Assembly (NCBI GenBank): GCA_019426215.1
Contig: CM033408.1
Span: 24,965,953-25,029,952 of the forward strand
DNA from: Buddleja alternifolia
Lineage: Eukaryota > Streptophyta > Magnoliopsida > Lamiales > Scrophulariaceae
Direction of reading: 5' to 3'
Length of the DNA: 64,000 bases
Shown here: in pieces, positions 43,871-55,479 of the stretch
How positions within the stretch are numbered: position 1 is the first letter of the stretch
Layout: each line of letters starts with the position of its first letter
Translations under genes and position numbers: made by a program
The notes under the pieces: generated by a model
The model's database searches: none
What the model saw: only the letters and a program-made list of their open reading frames with translations
What the model was told of the DNA's origin: nothing

Positions 43871-44829
43871 ACTTCTAAGCACGACTAGGACGAATCCAGG
43901 AATTACTTGTTTTTTTTTGGGGGGGGGGGGGGGGTGAGTTGCCGTTAAGTAAATTTTTTTGACAAAATTAGTACATAAAATTTTATCTTAATTTTAAAAG
44001 ATAAAAAAAAAAAAAAGAAGTTATGATATGTAAAAGAATATTGACTTTCACTAAAATTTATAGTAGTTCTTAAAATATAGAAACTTTAAAAACAATATCG
44101 AATTGGTACTAGAAGTGTTCGTAGGATTGAATAAGTAAATAGGCATAAATACATATTAAACTCTAATTTTGAACCTAATTGCTCATATGAAGACTCACTG
44201 TACTTATTGTATTATCAAGAGCTTTCGGTGATTGAATAATATTTAATCAGTAGTATTGAAACTTTTTTAATTTCCAATATTTTTCATTCTCCTTCATATC
44301 CTGTCTCAATTTATTTGGAGTTAATGATTTTGTCTATTTCATTATTAGATGCAAGTAATTGATTAAAAGAAATATTTTATTCATCATAGTCAATGTACAA
44401 TTAAGTAGACTCAAGAAAATAACATTAAATAAAAAATAAAAGATAAACCAACAACAAATATCAACTATATTATAATATGACACTTTCTTGAAAAAATATA
44501 AAGTAACACCTATTAACACTACTATCATCATTTTATGCATATTTATTTGTGATAAACTCTAAATAATTTATGGTGATAAACTTTTTCTTGTCTTTATACG
44601 AGTTGAGTGCTTGTATTGTTAACTTATCAACAATGTTTTCTTTAGTTTTTTCTGAAAAGGGCTTATTAACTTTATATAATTATTCCTTTTAAACATTTTT
44701 TTTTATAAATTTTAAGATAAGTTCTTATTAATTTTAATTAAAAAAGTTGGAAATGTTCACAATTTAGCTTTATTTTATTTTGGTAATTGCTTTTTCCTTT
44801 TTTTTTTGGTCATAATTACATTGGTAAGA

Positions 44830-44945
44830 GCAATTGTAGTCTAAAAAATTAATAATAAAGCAGGGCCGTTGAGGCCCAATAGTATCGAACCAATGACCTA
44901 AGGCAACAAAGAATTCAGAGCTCACCAACTAGGCTAGAGGTGTTA
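44830..44945 (-). mobile_element. Possible tRNA-derived SINE remnant
   Basis: On the minus strand, TAGCCTAGTTGGTGAGC resembles a polymerase III A box and GGTCATTGGTTCGATAC a B box, about 45 bp apart. No 3' tail or flanking duplication was found. It differs from the SINE family at 49129 and 58641. Confidence 0.35.
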
Positions 44946-45156
44946 TTTACTTAAATCTAACACCCCAAATTTATATTTTTGAGAAGGACTATACCAACGA
45001 AAACATATATTGTAATAAAAATGTAAATTCTAGGGGGGGCCGAGGCTTCCCCCACCCCCAACTCCCCTAAGCACGACCCCTGTTGAGCGCAAGAACCAAT
45101 TAGCTTGTACCGGGGATGAGACATAGATAAAAGGTGATTCTTTAAACTTGAACGAG

Positions 45157-45556
45157 CACTACAAAAAAAAATGATTATTGCCCATGTCAATATGTTATGG
45201 TGAAAAGTCCCTTACCATGGTTAAAACCAATTGACCACGGCTTTGCTACGGTTTTGGCGGTGGTATTTGCAAGTATGGCCAAAATATTTACCATGACTTA
45301 TAGTTATGGTCAATATTTTGTTCATTGTAAAGACCATGACTTTTAGCCATTGTAAGAAAATATTAGGTTAACATTTCTTCCACCACGGCTAGTTAGAGCT
45401 TAAAATTGCTAGCATTTTTTTCACCACGGCTAACTTTAGTGTGGCTATATGAAACATCTATCACGGCCAAGTTAGCCATGAGCTTAGACCGCTATATACC
45501 ACAATCTTAAGCCATGATATATATTTTTATTGTTAATACTCAATTTTCTTGTAGTG
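45157..45556. mobile_element. CACTA-type miniature element, 400 bp
   Basis: Ends are CACTACAAAAAAAAATG and (reverse complement of the right) CACTACAAGAAAATTG, flanked by the 3-bp duplication GAG (45154-45156 and 45557-45559). The interior carries CCATG/CATGG and CCACGGC words in both orientations. It has no coding sequence. Confidence 0.88.
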
Positions 45557-45986
45557 GAGCTAGCTCTAATCAAGTTCATAACGAGTCGAATTTGAATAAT
45601 TTGATATTTTAATTTGTATATATTTTATCATTTTACTACTCTAATCGAATTCGAAATGAGCTTTCAAACTTATTTTAAAAAAAAACAACAGTTCAAGTTT
45701 GATTTGTTAGGTTTTAACTATAAACTCAAACTAGTTTTTTAATAATTAATATAGGATCTAGTATAGAGCAGCTTAATTCGTTTTAAAATTCTACGTACAT
45801 CTATGCAGATAAAGGGAAAATGTCATTAGCCAAAATGACTCGTGTTCTAGTTGTTCTTTTCTCCCTTGTTGCCAGCTTGTAAATATCTAGTTCAAGAACA
45901 AAGTCAAGGAAGCATCATGTCCAGCCGGCCTTTTTGCAGCTACGTCACCATCTTCCCACGTGTGGTAGAATCTGTCCTGCTACCAT

Positions 45987-46912
45987 CATGGTTCAAAGTT
46001 GTGGTAATAATGATAATATTAGGGGTGCTGTTCCATATCGATCGCAGCGTAACGGGATATTATCGAACGATACGATACGAAAATATTATAAAATGCTCCA
46101 AAAATTCTAAAAAAGAAAAGAAAAATGTAAATAACACAAATTGCTAGTTTTTAATACATATTAAAAGATTTACTACATCAACCATCAATGAAGCTAAATA
46201 TATCATTCTAGTCGTTCAAGAAATTAATTCATTGAAATAAGACATGAATGCAATTAGTTTGTTATAAAATTTTACATATGAAAACAAGAAAGCATATGAT
46301 GCCAATGACATGATCATTCCAAATCCTACTCCAAGTGCCTCCAAGCTCGTTCTCAAATTGATGAAGTGTACCTGTCTAAAAGAAAAACATAATATTATTT
46401 GAAGGATTGTTCATATATTAATTATTCTACTACTATCATATAATAGCTCTTCTACTATTTTGAGTATTTATAGTGTTTCTAAAGTTTAAATATTGTGTAC
46501 AATACATGTTCTAATGATTTATAAAGTATTTTTATATAAAGCAAACATATTCACTCCACGCCTATTCGTACCAAAGAAAGCAAATCTATTCTCTGAAAAA
46601 GGAAAAGAAAAGCAACATATTCTCTTTCGCTTTGTCTTCTTCAAGATGATCCTAGTAGCTTTTCCTTCAAACAGCAACATATTTCCTTCAAAACAAAAAA
46701 TCAGTCGATAACATCGGAAAACCGGCCTATATTATCGATAATCCGACATTATCATGATATCGCCGATATTATTGGCCGATATCCGATAATATCGGCGATA
46801 CCATACCCAACCGGTAACAAACCGTATCGCCGGAATTTATCAGATCGGAGGGGTCCGATCCGGTTATGTATCAGCCAATATCATCGGATATCGGCCGATA
46901 CTTTGAACCATG
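45987..46912. mobile_element. hAT-like non-coding element, GATATCGG type, 926 bp
   Basis: A 13-bp perfect TIR, CATGGTTCAAAGT, and an exact 8-bp duplication GCTACCAT (45979-45986 and 46913-46920) mark the ends. The right subterminal region is saturated with GATATCGG, CCGATAT and ATCGGC words, and the left has CGATACGATACG. A core word similar to CTCCAAAAATTCT follows the left repeats, recalling TTTTCCAAAATTTTAGG of the 28557-29601 element. There is no transposase frame. Confidence 0.88.
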
Positions 46913-46920
46913 GCTACCAT

Positions 46921-49113
46921 CAAGGCAAAGATTCAGATGATATATACATACATATCTTGTGGAAGTAAAGTGATTTACTAATTTTATTGTAATTTATATA
47001 TATACTAGCCGCATTGGCTTGATGCGCGTGTTTTATTATTGAAAAATATAAATAAAACAATTAATCAATGTATAATGACCCTTTAGTTTGAGGGTGTTGT
47101 GTTGATAATTTATGTTAAATTTTGAAAGAAAACATTTTATTAAATAATGAACATGAAAATATTACAATAGAATCAATAAGGAAAAGTCTAAACCCTAACA
47201 ATCAATACAAGAATTAACCGAAGTATAATTTCTAATTCTAAAACATAAAAGAAAAAACTTTAGAGAAAATCTCAAGGAGTTTATGGAGAAAACGACGAGG
47301 AACAGAGAACGCTGCAAAGAGAGAAAAGTCTAAACGTTGTAGAGAGAGAATATGCTGAATTGTGTGCTGAATTTGGGGCTCATATGTGTGTGTTGCAAAC
47401 CAGCCTCTAAAATATTGATCAAACACATGTTGACCCCAAAAGTTGGGGTTGGATGGGCCTGAACAGGGGCCTGGTTATGAACTCCATATGTGATCTTAAT
47501 GGACCAGCCCAAGAGTTTGATATCTTCAACAATTTTCAATAATTGAGGGAGAATTTTGGTAATTACACAAAATAAGTGAGGGGTTTATTTGTAATTTTTC
47601 TTATTATTTTTTAACCCACCTTGTTAATTACGACTGTTTTAAAACACAATAATTAATTCCCACACAACAACGGAACAAAACATCAAAAATGACCGTAGAT
47701 ACAGTCTCTCGTCACTTAGCCAATTAGAGATTTAGAGTAGTGGTTTAATTTTGTGAAGCAATAAAATTGTTCAACGCCGATGGACACGCAACATATGCCG
47801 CCGACTTCACATTCTTTATTCTTTTCCCCCATGCATGCACGTAGTTTTAATTATTGCATATTTTCCATTTCAGGTAGCTGAATAGAGAATATCCCCATGT
47901 TAGCCATCTATATTTTAGGCAGAATAATGGGTTGTCTCTAGCTCAGTTTAAATCCTTTCTACATTCTTGTGTAACACTCTTCGCAAGGACAGATTCCCCA
48001 CCCCCGCCCCCGAGATTTCAGAATTTTTCTATAGAATATAAATATATTTTTGGTATGTATCTTTCAACAATTTAGAGCTAGTTTATCCAACACAAGGTAT
48101 CATAAATAAAATGATAAGCGATTATATTACTGTTAATTAATTAGTTGAAAACTTGAAATTATATTATCACTGTAGTTAATCATGTCATATTTTCAATCAG
48201 ACTATCTATTACTTTTTAAATTCTTGAGAACTAATTGACTTATTCTAATTCATTTTTTCCTGATTGACAGACTACTATTTAGTATGCACATATCATAAGT
48301 TAGTTTAAGAATGATTTATATATTTTGAAAACTACTATAAATTTATTGAAAGTTAATTTTGTTTTTATATAACACGTGATAATATATTATTTACGTGTCT
48401 AATAAAACTAGAATAGATTAAAGTATAAACTTGTTCGGCTCTATTCGACTCGACTCGTTTTTTTTTTTTGAAGAATACTCGACTCGTTTACAATCCTATC
48501 TGGATGTAGATCTCAATGTATGTTTGATTTTTCTATCCTTATTACATAATAAAAATGATAATTTCAATGGGGGACTCTCCTCTTCCGATCTGTGGTCTCC
48601 ACATACTAACGTCCCATCTAAACTCTCATTTAGAGCTGGAAAGTACTTGCGTAACGACTTAATGAACAATTTAATGAACGCTCTTGCGTGTGATAGGGTT
48701 AATAAATACACTTATCTTTTAATTAGTACAAAATTATCGTTTTTGACTTATTTAATTCTAATGCCTATGGAGGCAAATTTGGGATGGGTCGCTAAGACGT
48801 TGCCTTCAAAGTTAGAGAATTCCCATATAGAATCTTATTAACATAGCTAGACATCCCACTTAACCAACTTTTAAGGGCTAATATATAAAAGCCCAAAACC
48901 CATATATGTATTGTTGTAGTGAATCTGTTTATGGGAAATGAATCCATATGCACGCTTATTTTCTTATTTATTTATATAGATATTAATCTGTCATGCATGT
49001 AATTGTGCGTAACGAATAAATATTTTTGTAATAATGCGTCATGTTCATGTCCAAATGTACATGCCTTCATTCTTTAATTTAGATATCACATCTTTAAATA
49101 AAAATTTGTACAC
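46921..49113. other. Intergenic, nothing firmly recognised
   Basis: A 136-codon ORF (48431-48841) has no recognisable domain and a poly-T-derived run of Phe near its start, so I do not call it a gene. 47000-47640 is non-coding. There is a short C-rich tract near 47996. Confidence 0.5.
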
Positions 49114-49128
49114 TCTAAAACTTTGTTT

Positions 49129-49321
49129 TTTTTAAATTCTATACGAAGGGCATACCCTGACCCGACAAACCGATGCTGATAGTTTTTTAGTTATGGGCCA
49201 CTCGGACCCTATAAGACTCTAAATTTAAGGAGAGGAAAGTCACAACTTGTAACAGGAATTGAACTCAGGTCCTCTCACATGAAAGTGAAAGCTGATAACA
49301 CTAGACTAACAAGCCTTGAGT
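49129..49321 (-). mobile_element. tRNA-derived SINE, copy 1
   Basis: On the minus strand an A-box-like TTAGTCTAGTGTTATC and a B-box-like GAGTTCAATTCCTG lie near the 5' end, followed by a T/A-rich tail. A perfect 15-bp duplication, TCTAAAACTTTGTTT on the plus strand, flanks it (49114-49128 and 49322-49336). The body shares GTCGGGT...AGGGTATGCCC with the copy at 58641. Confidence 0.85.
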
Positions 49322-49984
49322 TCTAAAACTTTGTTTCAATGTGCCTAGTTAATTAGCTAGTAAACCTTTTAGCTTATCTAAAATGGGTCATTTAGAACCA
49401 TTCTTATGATAAACTGATGATGGAAATCCAAGTATTAAGTGAAATTGTATTTATGTATGTGTACAAGTATTAAGTAACCGAGTATAACGAATAATTTCGT
49501 AGCAGAACCTAAATTGAAGTAAATGAAATGGACAATAAATATTAAGGAAAATGGTCATACTTGTAGAAGGTGCAATACGTCTCTTTTTTCGACACGATGG
49601 GATAAATACTAATTGCAAACATCTTCTATCTTCTCTTAGTAATGTGCTTAACACATTAGTTTCCTAATTTCATAATCTACGAAAAAATATTGGCCAGATA
49701 AGTTATCTGATAATTAAGCATAAATTAAAATTTTGTGAGACTCGAACTAAATACTCCTAACAATTTGTTAATCGGTCACTACATTTTGTTATTGATTTCC
49801 CAATTTTATTCTTGAATTTTTTTCTGATATCATATCAGGGTTTGTATATCAAACACTATACAAACACTGCAATAAAAAGTAACATTAGTGACAAAATTTG
49901 AAATGATAATGTTAATATTGTCTTTATAATATAAACAACAATAATTTTTGCTTTATCATAATAAGAATATTTAGTGACAAGAAT

Positions 49985-50391
49985 TGTCACGCCCCGGGCC
50001 CACGAGCCCGTTGGACCATAGAATTCCCATTGAACCCACTGAGCGTAACCTTAAGTTGGGCATTTGAACCACAACCCAAAATAGATATCCATTGTTACAC
50101 TTGAATCCTAGGGTACTCATTATATACTAATTCATTTTTTATCAATTTTTCGATGTGGGGACACGCTTATGAGGGGCTTCACAATCACCACCCCCCTTTC
50201 AGAACGCAACGCCCTCGCGACATGACTCAGTTCAGAATCTATCACCAGGTGTCAGGACTCTAGCAGTGGCTCCCACACGCGTAGCACTTTGCGCCGCAGC
50301 CTCAAGAGGTGGCTCCCACAACGTGTAGCACTTTGCCTCGTGTAGCACTTAGCTCCCGAAATTCCGACTGGTGGACTGCTCTGATACTATT
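49985..50391 (-). repeat. LTR-end module, copy A
   Basis: This 407-bp module (TGTCACGCCCCGGGCCC at its left, TGATACTATT at its right) is directly repeated, shorter, at 55230-55430. Shared blocks include CCCACTGAGCGTAACCTT and TGAGGGGCTTCACA. Its right edge carries a primer-site-like TAGTATCAGAGC on the minus strand (50378-50389), next to a second TGTCACGCCCCGA terminus. Confidence 0.7.
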
Positions 50392-52415
50392 TGTCACGCC
50401 CCGATCATTAGTATAGAGCATCTATACCTAAAATATGATATTACCAATTTTAGGTATAGAACATCTATACCTAAAATTACTATAAACAATATGATATTAC
50501 CAATTGAAATATCAATAATTTTGATCTTGAATGCCAAAGATAACTCAACTCTTTGATAACAACAGCTTTCTCCCATACAACTAAATACATATGATTCTCA
50601 TAAATAAATCTCTAAATCCAATAATCTAAAACCAATAAGTTTACTAGACTCGAGTATATAATTGTTCTGAATAATACTACTCCCTCCGTCCCAAAAAGGA
50701 TGTCCCCTTTGACTTTTGTTATGATTTAACAAAAGCCCATTGTTTCTCAAAAATACCCTTTCTATAAAACAAAAAACAATTAATAACGTTACCTTATAAA
50801 ACATGACATGATGTTAATTTAATTTATAACTCTTGTCTACTATCTATATATGAAACTTTCTTTCTTTAAATATGATTGCAAGTTTAAAGTAAAAATGAAT
50901 TAATTATATATTTTTCAATTATAATGGAGGGTAATTTAGTCGGATTAGACGATAAATACCTACTTTTATAGTAAGGGACAGACATTTTGGGACAGACAAA
51001 AGTGGAATAATGGACATTCTTTTTGGGACGGAGGGAGTAATAGAAATATTTAACTAATAAGTTGAGCTCCTCAAGAATCGGTCAATTGACTTCAAAGATT
51101 CCCTGCTTCACTAACTCTGGGTATCTGAAAAATGTTAATAAAAGAATGAGTTCGACGACTCAGAAAACAATTCCATCACTCATCTTATCGGATCAAGCAA
51201 CCATTAAAATAGTTATTACTTTTATCTAGAGAAAGCCATAATTTTTTATAACATGATAATTTCAAAAGGATATCACGATAAAAAGGACAATCCTTGAAAA
51301 CATTTAATTTAGATGAAACAACCTTCTCGACATAAATTCCACCATGCAAAACTAACATATAAGCAACATTGATCAGGGACAGGTTTAACCCCCCTCTCTC
51401 GGGTTACTAGTACAGGTTTCACCCCCTATATTGGGTCACTGGTGTAGGCTTAACCCCCCTCCCCCCTACTGGGCCACTGAGATAGGCATCATCCCCTATC
51501 ATGGGTCACTGACCAACACACAAACCCAAACAGGTCACGACCTTCCATCGCCTATTCCCGAATAGTCAACACTGTATCAGTCTCAACAATGAGTTTTCAA
51601 AACCACCCCCACAACAGTCACGTTTTCAAAACCATGCCCAAATCACGTAAAAGAAAACATATTTTCACTTTTCAATTCCACACTCAAAAGCTCAAATAAT
51701 ATTCATGTTTCCACAAATCAATACATATATATAAGTTTGCATGATCCAAGTTTCGAAAATAACACACGCACCCCAGAAATACTACATATAAGAGTTTATA
51801 TAAACTAAAAGAGTGAATAGTCACTTACCTCAGTTAAACCAATCCTAAGTTGTGTACTCATCAAGAGTTCCTTAATCCGTCTCCAAACGAATCTAAATGA
51901 TTTCAACTATAAATCAATAATAATCAATATGAGAAAGAACATATATTGTGTAATTAACATTGGACTATGTTCACTGTTAACTACTAAATAATATGTATTC
52001 TTAACCCACCAAATATATTGTAAGCCACTTGAATAAGCTAATTATAGATGCAATATTCTATTCTTTCTTCTGTCTACGCCCACCTATACTATTATCTCAA
52101 CTTTCACATGATGTCAAGGGAACAATATTCACATCCTCATAAATTAAATAAAATTTCGGCAAACTATCAGGAGTACTAAAGGATATTGAATTCCTATCGA
52201 AGAGGTCTTACTATCAAACACGTATATCAAACACCTAAATCTTCACTTGTATGCATAGGTAAATATACATCTCAACAATTCCATGACTTTCTTCATTAAT
52301 GTCGTCCACTACTCCATTCCCATGCATAAATATTAATTTATCCCCCACAATTTCATATAGTTAACCTTACAATTGGAAAACATTGAGTCATTATCTAATA
52401 TATATATATATAATC
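50392..52415 (+). repeat. Left arm of a 2-kb inverted repeat
   Basis: This arm is the reverse complement of about 55480-57466. Matching blocks in inverted order include TTACTATAAACAATATGATA, GACTTCAAAGATTCCCTGCT, CAGGTTTAACCCCCCT, TTTCATATAGTTAACCTTAC and the outer motif TGTCA(C/T)GCCCCGA. A Tc1/mariner-type MITE (50681-51037) is present only in this arm. Confidence 0.85.
50681..51037. mobile_element. Stowaway-type MITE, 357 bp
   Basis: The ends CTCCCTCCGTCCCAAAAAG and (reverse complement) CTCCCTCCGTCCCAAAAAG are identical and flanked by TA on both sides (50679-50680 and 51038-51039). This is the classic Stowaway (Tc1/mariner) terminal sequence of plants. The other arm of the inverted repeat keeps the empty site, AATAATACTAATAGAAATA with a single TA. 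Confidence 0.95.
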
Positions 52416-52798
52416 CTTCAAATTTGTACAACGTGGGCCTCACATGGAAATCAGTAACCACAAAGAAATTCTTACAATCTGAATTGGCACCGCCTTATAT
52501 CCATTGTGTGCGCTAATGCTTCACTTAATCAATTTTCATGCCACTTAATTAACGAATTATGAGATCACAAAATGAAAGATTGCATAACAAGAAATTTACC
52601 TGCCGTCTCTTTGATTCCTCTGCTACCACCGTTGTCTGATATGTCGTGAAAGTGAGATGTATCCTCCTTCACTAGGGTTACGTTATAGTTATACCTCAGA
52701 TATATTTGCAATTAAAGACCTACCATAGTTTAGGAAATTAAAATTAAGTCCTCTAGTTAACTCGTTATCTATCTATTAGTTTTATGGCACACCCATCA

Positions 52799-52842
<44 letters not shown>

Positions 52843-55229
52843 ACAACCCTCTCTTGAAATTAGAACTTCAATCGCCGGAAAATATCAATTGTATATATAA
52901 ATTCCATAAATAAAAATTCATCACTTAAAAATTTCTATTATAAAAGGGTCGGGTATTACATTCTACCCCACTTAAAATAAGTTTCGTCCTTGAAACTTAA
53001 ATCTGTATACATATACCGTCATCCTCAAAATTAAATAGTCGGATGACTTGTTCATCACTTGGTCTTTACAAATAACTTCTATACCATGATAAAATACTTA
53101 ATGCCAATGAGTGTATGTTGCATAACCTTAGAACTTATAATCGATCAAAATAAAACTCTCTTACTTGTGCCCTCGAAACTTGACCATGCAGCAAAATCAA
53201 ACTCCACAAAATAAATTAATGTGTAGAGCGCAACACCTGGCCTCAATTCTGGAGTCAATAAAATATTTTATGCATTCTTATCAAATTGTAGCAATTCTAT
53301 GATGGGAAGTCTAATAATTGAGAGATTCTAACCTTGTAGATACTATAAGAACCATTGTCGTGTAAATAAATCTAAGAGTCGTGATAAAATAAGAATTCCA
53401 AATAATCGTCATTGCATTAATCATGTACAACTCTTTGAAATTTCTCTTGGGTTACATAAACCAACCTTTTATTTGCTCACTATAACCTTTCTTTGTCCTT
53501 TTCTCCAAACCTTGCATCAATTCTTTTTTCTACTTAAACTCAAGATCGATATATCATGGTACTTTATCCCATTCTAGGAAAACTGCATATCTCTTGTTGC
53601 ATGATTTAAATATATGAGACTTTAGATATTCATTTACAATGACGATTCATCACCTTACGGTTCAAACCTTATAATTTGATACAACTAAAATTGTCAGAAT
53701 ATTAATGTCTGTGGTGAGCTTCCCGAAATCCCCTTTTAGTACTTATATCATCAATACTCTAGTTGAAGAATCTTATGCATGTCTTGCTACGAAAGCCTTG
53801 AGTAACAAGTCCCTCGTTGAAGTTACATATTCAAATCTTATGCGAAATGGGATTTTTCAAAAACTATTCATATTCAAATCTTATGCGAAATGGGATTTTT
53901 CAAAAACTATTCAGGTAATATATATTGATGAATTTCTACATGAAAAGGCCAAAACAATGAACTTGTCCTGCAACCCAAATGAAAATGAACCAGCAGTTAC
54001 TATAGGCAACAAAATGGAGATAGATCATGGGGCTTACTCGGCTAATTTGTTCTTCAAAATTCTGAAATCCATGAGTTAGAACTATGTTACACAAGAAAAC
54101 TCTACTTACATCCGACTATTGACCACATAACTTCCATCTCAGAACTCCCCATGTAATTACAAAAGATACTGCGTTGACTAAATAATATTACTAAGATGAT
54201 GTGATTCCATTCTAAGTACATAGGTACTTCAATAACTTTGAACCATTTTGATTTAACAAACAAAACCTCAATATTAGTATATCATATAATGTTACTATCT
54301 TCAAAGTATCACCCCCAATTAACCAGTAACTTCCATATCCTGTCACGAAAGTCACTATCCATAAAAGAATATTGTGAGGTACACCTGGGCACTTAAATCG
54401 ATTTCGCTAAGTCAATGCTTATCTTCTTCTACAATCATGTGCAAATTGGCATTACTATAGCATAATTTTAACTCAAGTTGAATTCCACTTATTGTTTTGG
54501 ATCTTTAACTCAAAATTTGGAATTTAAACCTCACATGCATACTCAATGGATGCTATAGCCCAGCGAAAATAGGTTCATTAACCTTGTCAATACTTAACTC
54601 GCTATCTAATGTTCTATTCCGACTCTAAACGTCTAAGCACTTATATAACAATATACTAAGGTTAGAGTTCCAAAATGTCCTCATGCTCCACAGAATAGCT
54701 ATAAGAGTATTTAACTCATTCTAAAGAAATCCTTCAATCAATCACAAGAGTTGCCACCGTGTATTAACATCATAATATAAGTCAAAACTAGAGCTCTATA
54801 ATTCGATTAACCTTAATCTTAATATCATTGTAACCTTAAGTCCATAGGATAACTATAAAGTCTTATAACTTATAAAAAGCATAATTCCTTAGAACATTTA
54901 CGAGAATATTACCATGCCTTATTAACATCGTTCCCAAAAATTCTTATCCAAGGCTAAAACCATTATTAATCAACTAACTTATTCCATATCAATATTAATC
55001 CTTGCATTATTGTAAATGGAGCTTCTTGACATCCTATCCAAATTAGTCCAAAAGGTCATAACGTACATACCATAGGATAACGCAAGGTCTCAAGGTCAAT
55101 AACCCAAGTACAATTATCTCCTCAAGTACTTTCCAAAAATACTAACCTGAGTCCTCCAGAAAATCTTTTTTTTTTAATTCCCTAGCAACGACAATTCCCA
55201 AAAATCATAACCTAAGCTTTGATACCACT
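52416..55229. other. Non-coding centre of the LTR-like element
   Basis: There is a long (TA)n tract at about 52804-52839, the purine tract near 52961, and AT-rich DNA up to the primer site at 55216. The 124-codon ORF at 53705-54079 includes a perfect direct duplication of about 43 bp (unit beginning ATTCAAATCTTATGCG) and no domain, so I do not call a gene. Confidence 0.6.
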
Positions 55230-55479
55230 TGTCACGCCCCGGGCCCACGAGCCCTTTGGACATGAGAATTCCCATCGAACCCACTGAGCGTAACCTTGAG
55301 TTGACATTTGAACCACGGCCCAAAATGGATATTCATTGTTACACTTGAATCCTAGGGTACTCATTATATCCTAATTCATTTTTTATCAATTTCACGATGT
55401 GGGACACGCTCATGAGGGGCTTCACACACACACACACAAACAAATATATATATATATATATATATATAGATATATATAT

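Noticed and set aside
44860..44945. A functional tRNA gene
   Set aside because: A and B box-like words are present but no cloverleaf can be folded; a SINE remnant is more likely.
43884..45081. Possible large element with ends like AGGACGAATCCAGG and CAGGGGTCGTGC
   Set aside because: The two ends do not form a convincing inverted repeat and no duplication was found.
48431..48841. 136-codon ORF
   Set aside because: No recognisable domain and a run of Phe from poly-T near the start; chance ORF more likely.
49680..49800. SINE-like B box (TTCGAGTCTC on the minus strand)
   Set aside because: No convincing A box at the right distance, no tail and no flanking duplication.
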